NCBI RefSeq assembly: GCF_036625275.1
Contig: NZ_JAZKUD010000004.1
Location: forward strand, 62,001 to 126,000
Source: Accumulibacter sp036625275
GTDB lineage: Bacteria; Pseudomonadota; Gammaproteobacteria; Burkholderiales; Rhodocyclaceae
Reading direction: 5' to 3'
DNA: 64,000 bases
The notes beneath the pieces are model-generated. The model did not search any database. It saw only the letters and a list, made by a program, of their open reading frames with translations, and was not told the DNA's origin. Below, one piece after another: positions 61,817-64,000 of the stretch; the first letter of the stretch is position 1, and every line of letters starts with the position of its first letter. The position numbers and the translations under genes are program-made.

Positions 61817-63030
61817 CTACTGATGGCGCAGCGCCTCGATCGGATCGAGGGCGGCAGCGCGGTGCGCCGGGTAATAGCCGAAGAAGATGCCGATCCCGGC
61901 CGCGACCCCGAAGGCCACCAGGATCGAGGCACCGGAGATGACGATCACCATGTCGGTCAGCGCATTGGTCAGCAGCGCGCCGCCGATGCCGAGAAAGAGC
62001 CCGATCAGACAGCCAGCGACCGAGATCATCAGCGCTTCAAGCAGGAACTGCGCGAGGATGTCCTGCTGGCGCGCGCCGATCGCCATGCGGATGCCGATTT
62101 CGCGCGTGCGTTCGGTCACCGAGACGAGCATGATGTTCATGATCCCGATGCCGCCGACGAGCAGCGAAACCGAGGCGATTGCGCCGAGCAGCACCGACAT
62201 CACGCGGGTCGTCTCGGCCGCCGAGTCGGCCGCTGCGGCGAGGTTGCGAAGATAGAAGTCGTTGTCCTGCCCTTCACGAATGCGATGGCGTTGGCGGAGC
62301 AGTGCGGTCATGCTCTTCTCGACTGCCGGCATCGCCTCGGCCGAAGTCGCCTGCACCATGATCAGGCGCACCGAGCCCGGAAAGGGATTGCCGAAGACCT
62401 TGCGCTGCGCGGTGGTCAGCGGAATGATCACGGTGTCGTCCTGATCGCGGCCGTCGAGGTTCTGCCCTTTCTTGCCGAGGACGCCGACGATCACGAAAGG
62501 GCTCTGGCGGATGCGGATGGTCTTGCCAAGCGGGTCGTCGTTTCCGAACAGATTGTCGGCGGCGGTCTGGCCGATCAGCGCCACCCGCGTTGCTGCGCGC
62601 ACGTCCGAATCGCCAAAAGGGTATCCGCTGACGATCGTCCAGGCGCGTGCGTCGAGATATGGCGGCGTCGTGCCGACCACCGTCGCACTCCAGTTGTTCG
62701 CACCATAGACCAGTTGCTGCGTTCCCTGTTGCACCGGCGCGACATTGCTGACGCCGTCAAGCTCGGCGATCGCCTCGCCGTCGGCGACGGTCAGCGTCGG
62801 GCCGCCGCCGCCGCCGCTGCGCAGGCCGCCGGCACTCGTCGAGCCGGAAATCAGGATGTACAGATTGCTGCCCATGCTGCTGATGGTCTGCGCCACGGCG
62901 TACTGCGCGCCCTGGCCGATGGCCATCATCAATACCACCGAGCCGACGCCGATGACCATCCCGAGCATCGTCAGCATGCTGCGCATGCGGTTCGCACCCA
63001 TCGCCTGCCAGGCTTCGCCGAGCATTGCTT

Positions 63031-63037
<7 letters not shown>
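61817..63037 (-). CDS. MacB-type ABC transporter permease
   Basis: 406 residues: N-terminal helix (MLTMLGMVIGVGSVVLMMAI), periplasmic MacB core (~45-260; QTISSMGSNLYILISGSTSA, ATRVALIGQTAADNLFGNDD) and three C-terminal helices (VSLLVGGIGIMNIMLVSVTE, RTREIGIRMAIGARQQDILA, CLIGLFLGIGGALLTNALTD). Mechanotransmission exporter of the MacB/FtsX superfamily. Unlike E. coli MacB the ATPase is a separate protein. The start overlaps the ATPase gene's end by seven bases. It exports peptides, lipids or antibiotics through a TolC-like pore; substrate unknown. Confidence 0.93.
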
Positions 63038-63740
<703 letters not shown>

Positions 63741-63741
<1 letters not shown>

Positions 63742-64000
63742 TAGAACAGTCTCATCCCGACGCTGCTCGGCTTGCCGTTGTTGCTGGCGATGTTCTCGCC
63801 AGTGACGACGATGTCGCCAGCCTTGAGATCACCGCCGAGCACTTCGGTGTTGCGGTTGTCGGTGATCCCGAGCGATACGCCGAGCGCCTTCAGTTCGCCA
63901 TTCTCGACGCGATACGCCGTGCCGCTGGCCGTGTCGCGTTTCCTGCCCTTGCCCTTGCTTTCGCCGCTGCTCTCACTCGCCGTTTTCTGTCCGGCGGGCG
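63741..64000 (-). CDS. MacA-like periplasmic adaptor, C-terminal part
   Basis: The frame reads in from the window end and stops at TAA 63741-63743. The visible C-terminus includes GELKALGVSLGITDNRNTEV, LGGDLKAGDIVVTGENI and GKPSSVGMRLF, which matches the membrane-proximal end of MacA/HlyD-family adaptor proteins (phrases of the type V.vG..d...VEV..GL..GD.VV). Links the MacB-like transporter to an outer-membrane channel. Directly upstream of and coupled to the ATPase gene. Confidence 0.8.

Overview
This is high-GC chromosomal DNA from a Gram-negative bacterium, most likely a betaproteobacterium of the Rhodocyclales (Accumulibacter/Dechloromonas type). The basis is gene content and protein style: accA followed directly by tilS, divergent ppk1/ppx, RelA with a degenerate HD domain, an Fpr/LysR pair, a PEP-CTERM exported protein, MCE-type lipid transport and many c-di-GMP and two-component proteins. 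The species is inference. No rRNA, tRNA or CRISPR array was seen.

Layout. 1-7.1 kb: 3' end of an AlkA-type glycosylase, accA-tilS, a FixL/FixJ-like pair, mtfA and an EamA transporter. 7.2-13.3 kb: relA, ppk1 and ppx (stringent response and polyphosphate). 13.3-16.9 kb: a four-gene MCE/Mla-type lipid ABC transporter. 16.9-19.5 kb: acyl-CoA ligase and an ECHDC3-like enoyl-CoA hydratase homologue. 19.8-33.6 kb: a GGDEF protein with a changed signature, EcsC-like protein, methyltransferases, a K+ channel, CYTH-CHAD protein, MgtE, Fpr with a divergent LysR regulator, a CZB protein, YedI/DUF808 and a class V aminotransferase. 33.9-36.5 kb: a small secreted protein, a ferric-reductase-like flavocytochrome, a cytochrome b5-like protein, and zur with a perfect palindromic operator.

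36.6-40.9 kb is a decayed accessory zone: a broken DDE transposase, a PEP-CTERM gene, dgkA-PAP2, two reading frames broken by in-frame stops, and a truncated IS630 transposase. 41-45.6 kb carries a CHASE2-PAS-GGDEF-EAL protein split by a frameshift, next to a LysM-FecR envelope protein. 45.7-46.0 kb holds a group II intron domain V remnant. 46-48 kb is exbD-exbB-tonB. 48-49.9 kb is a DNA methyltransferase followed by only the first codons of what looks like its restriction endonuclease.

50.1-52.9 kb: a DUF2889 protein, then sucCD with a clear terminator. 53.1-61.0 kb: an ornithine cyclodeaminase homologue and a signalling cluster (PP2C phosphatase, FHA protein, metallo-beta-lactamase-fold phosphodiesterase, NarX-like kinase, NarL-like regulator, a receiver-like protein without the phospho-acceptor, and a single-domain receiver). 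61.2-64 kb: gamma-carbonic anhydrase and a MacAB-like efflux operon cut by the window end.

The most distinctive non-coding signal is a family of ~115 bp intergenic repeats with three hairpins (three near-full copies, two partial). I found no convincing wholly new system; the best leads are this repeat family, the eroded restriction-modification locus, and the signalling cluster with its degenerate receiver.
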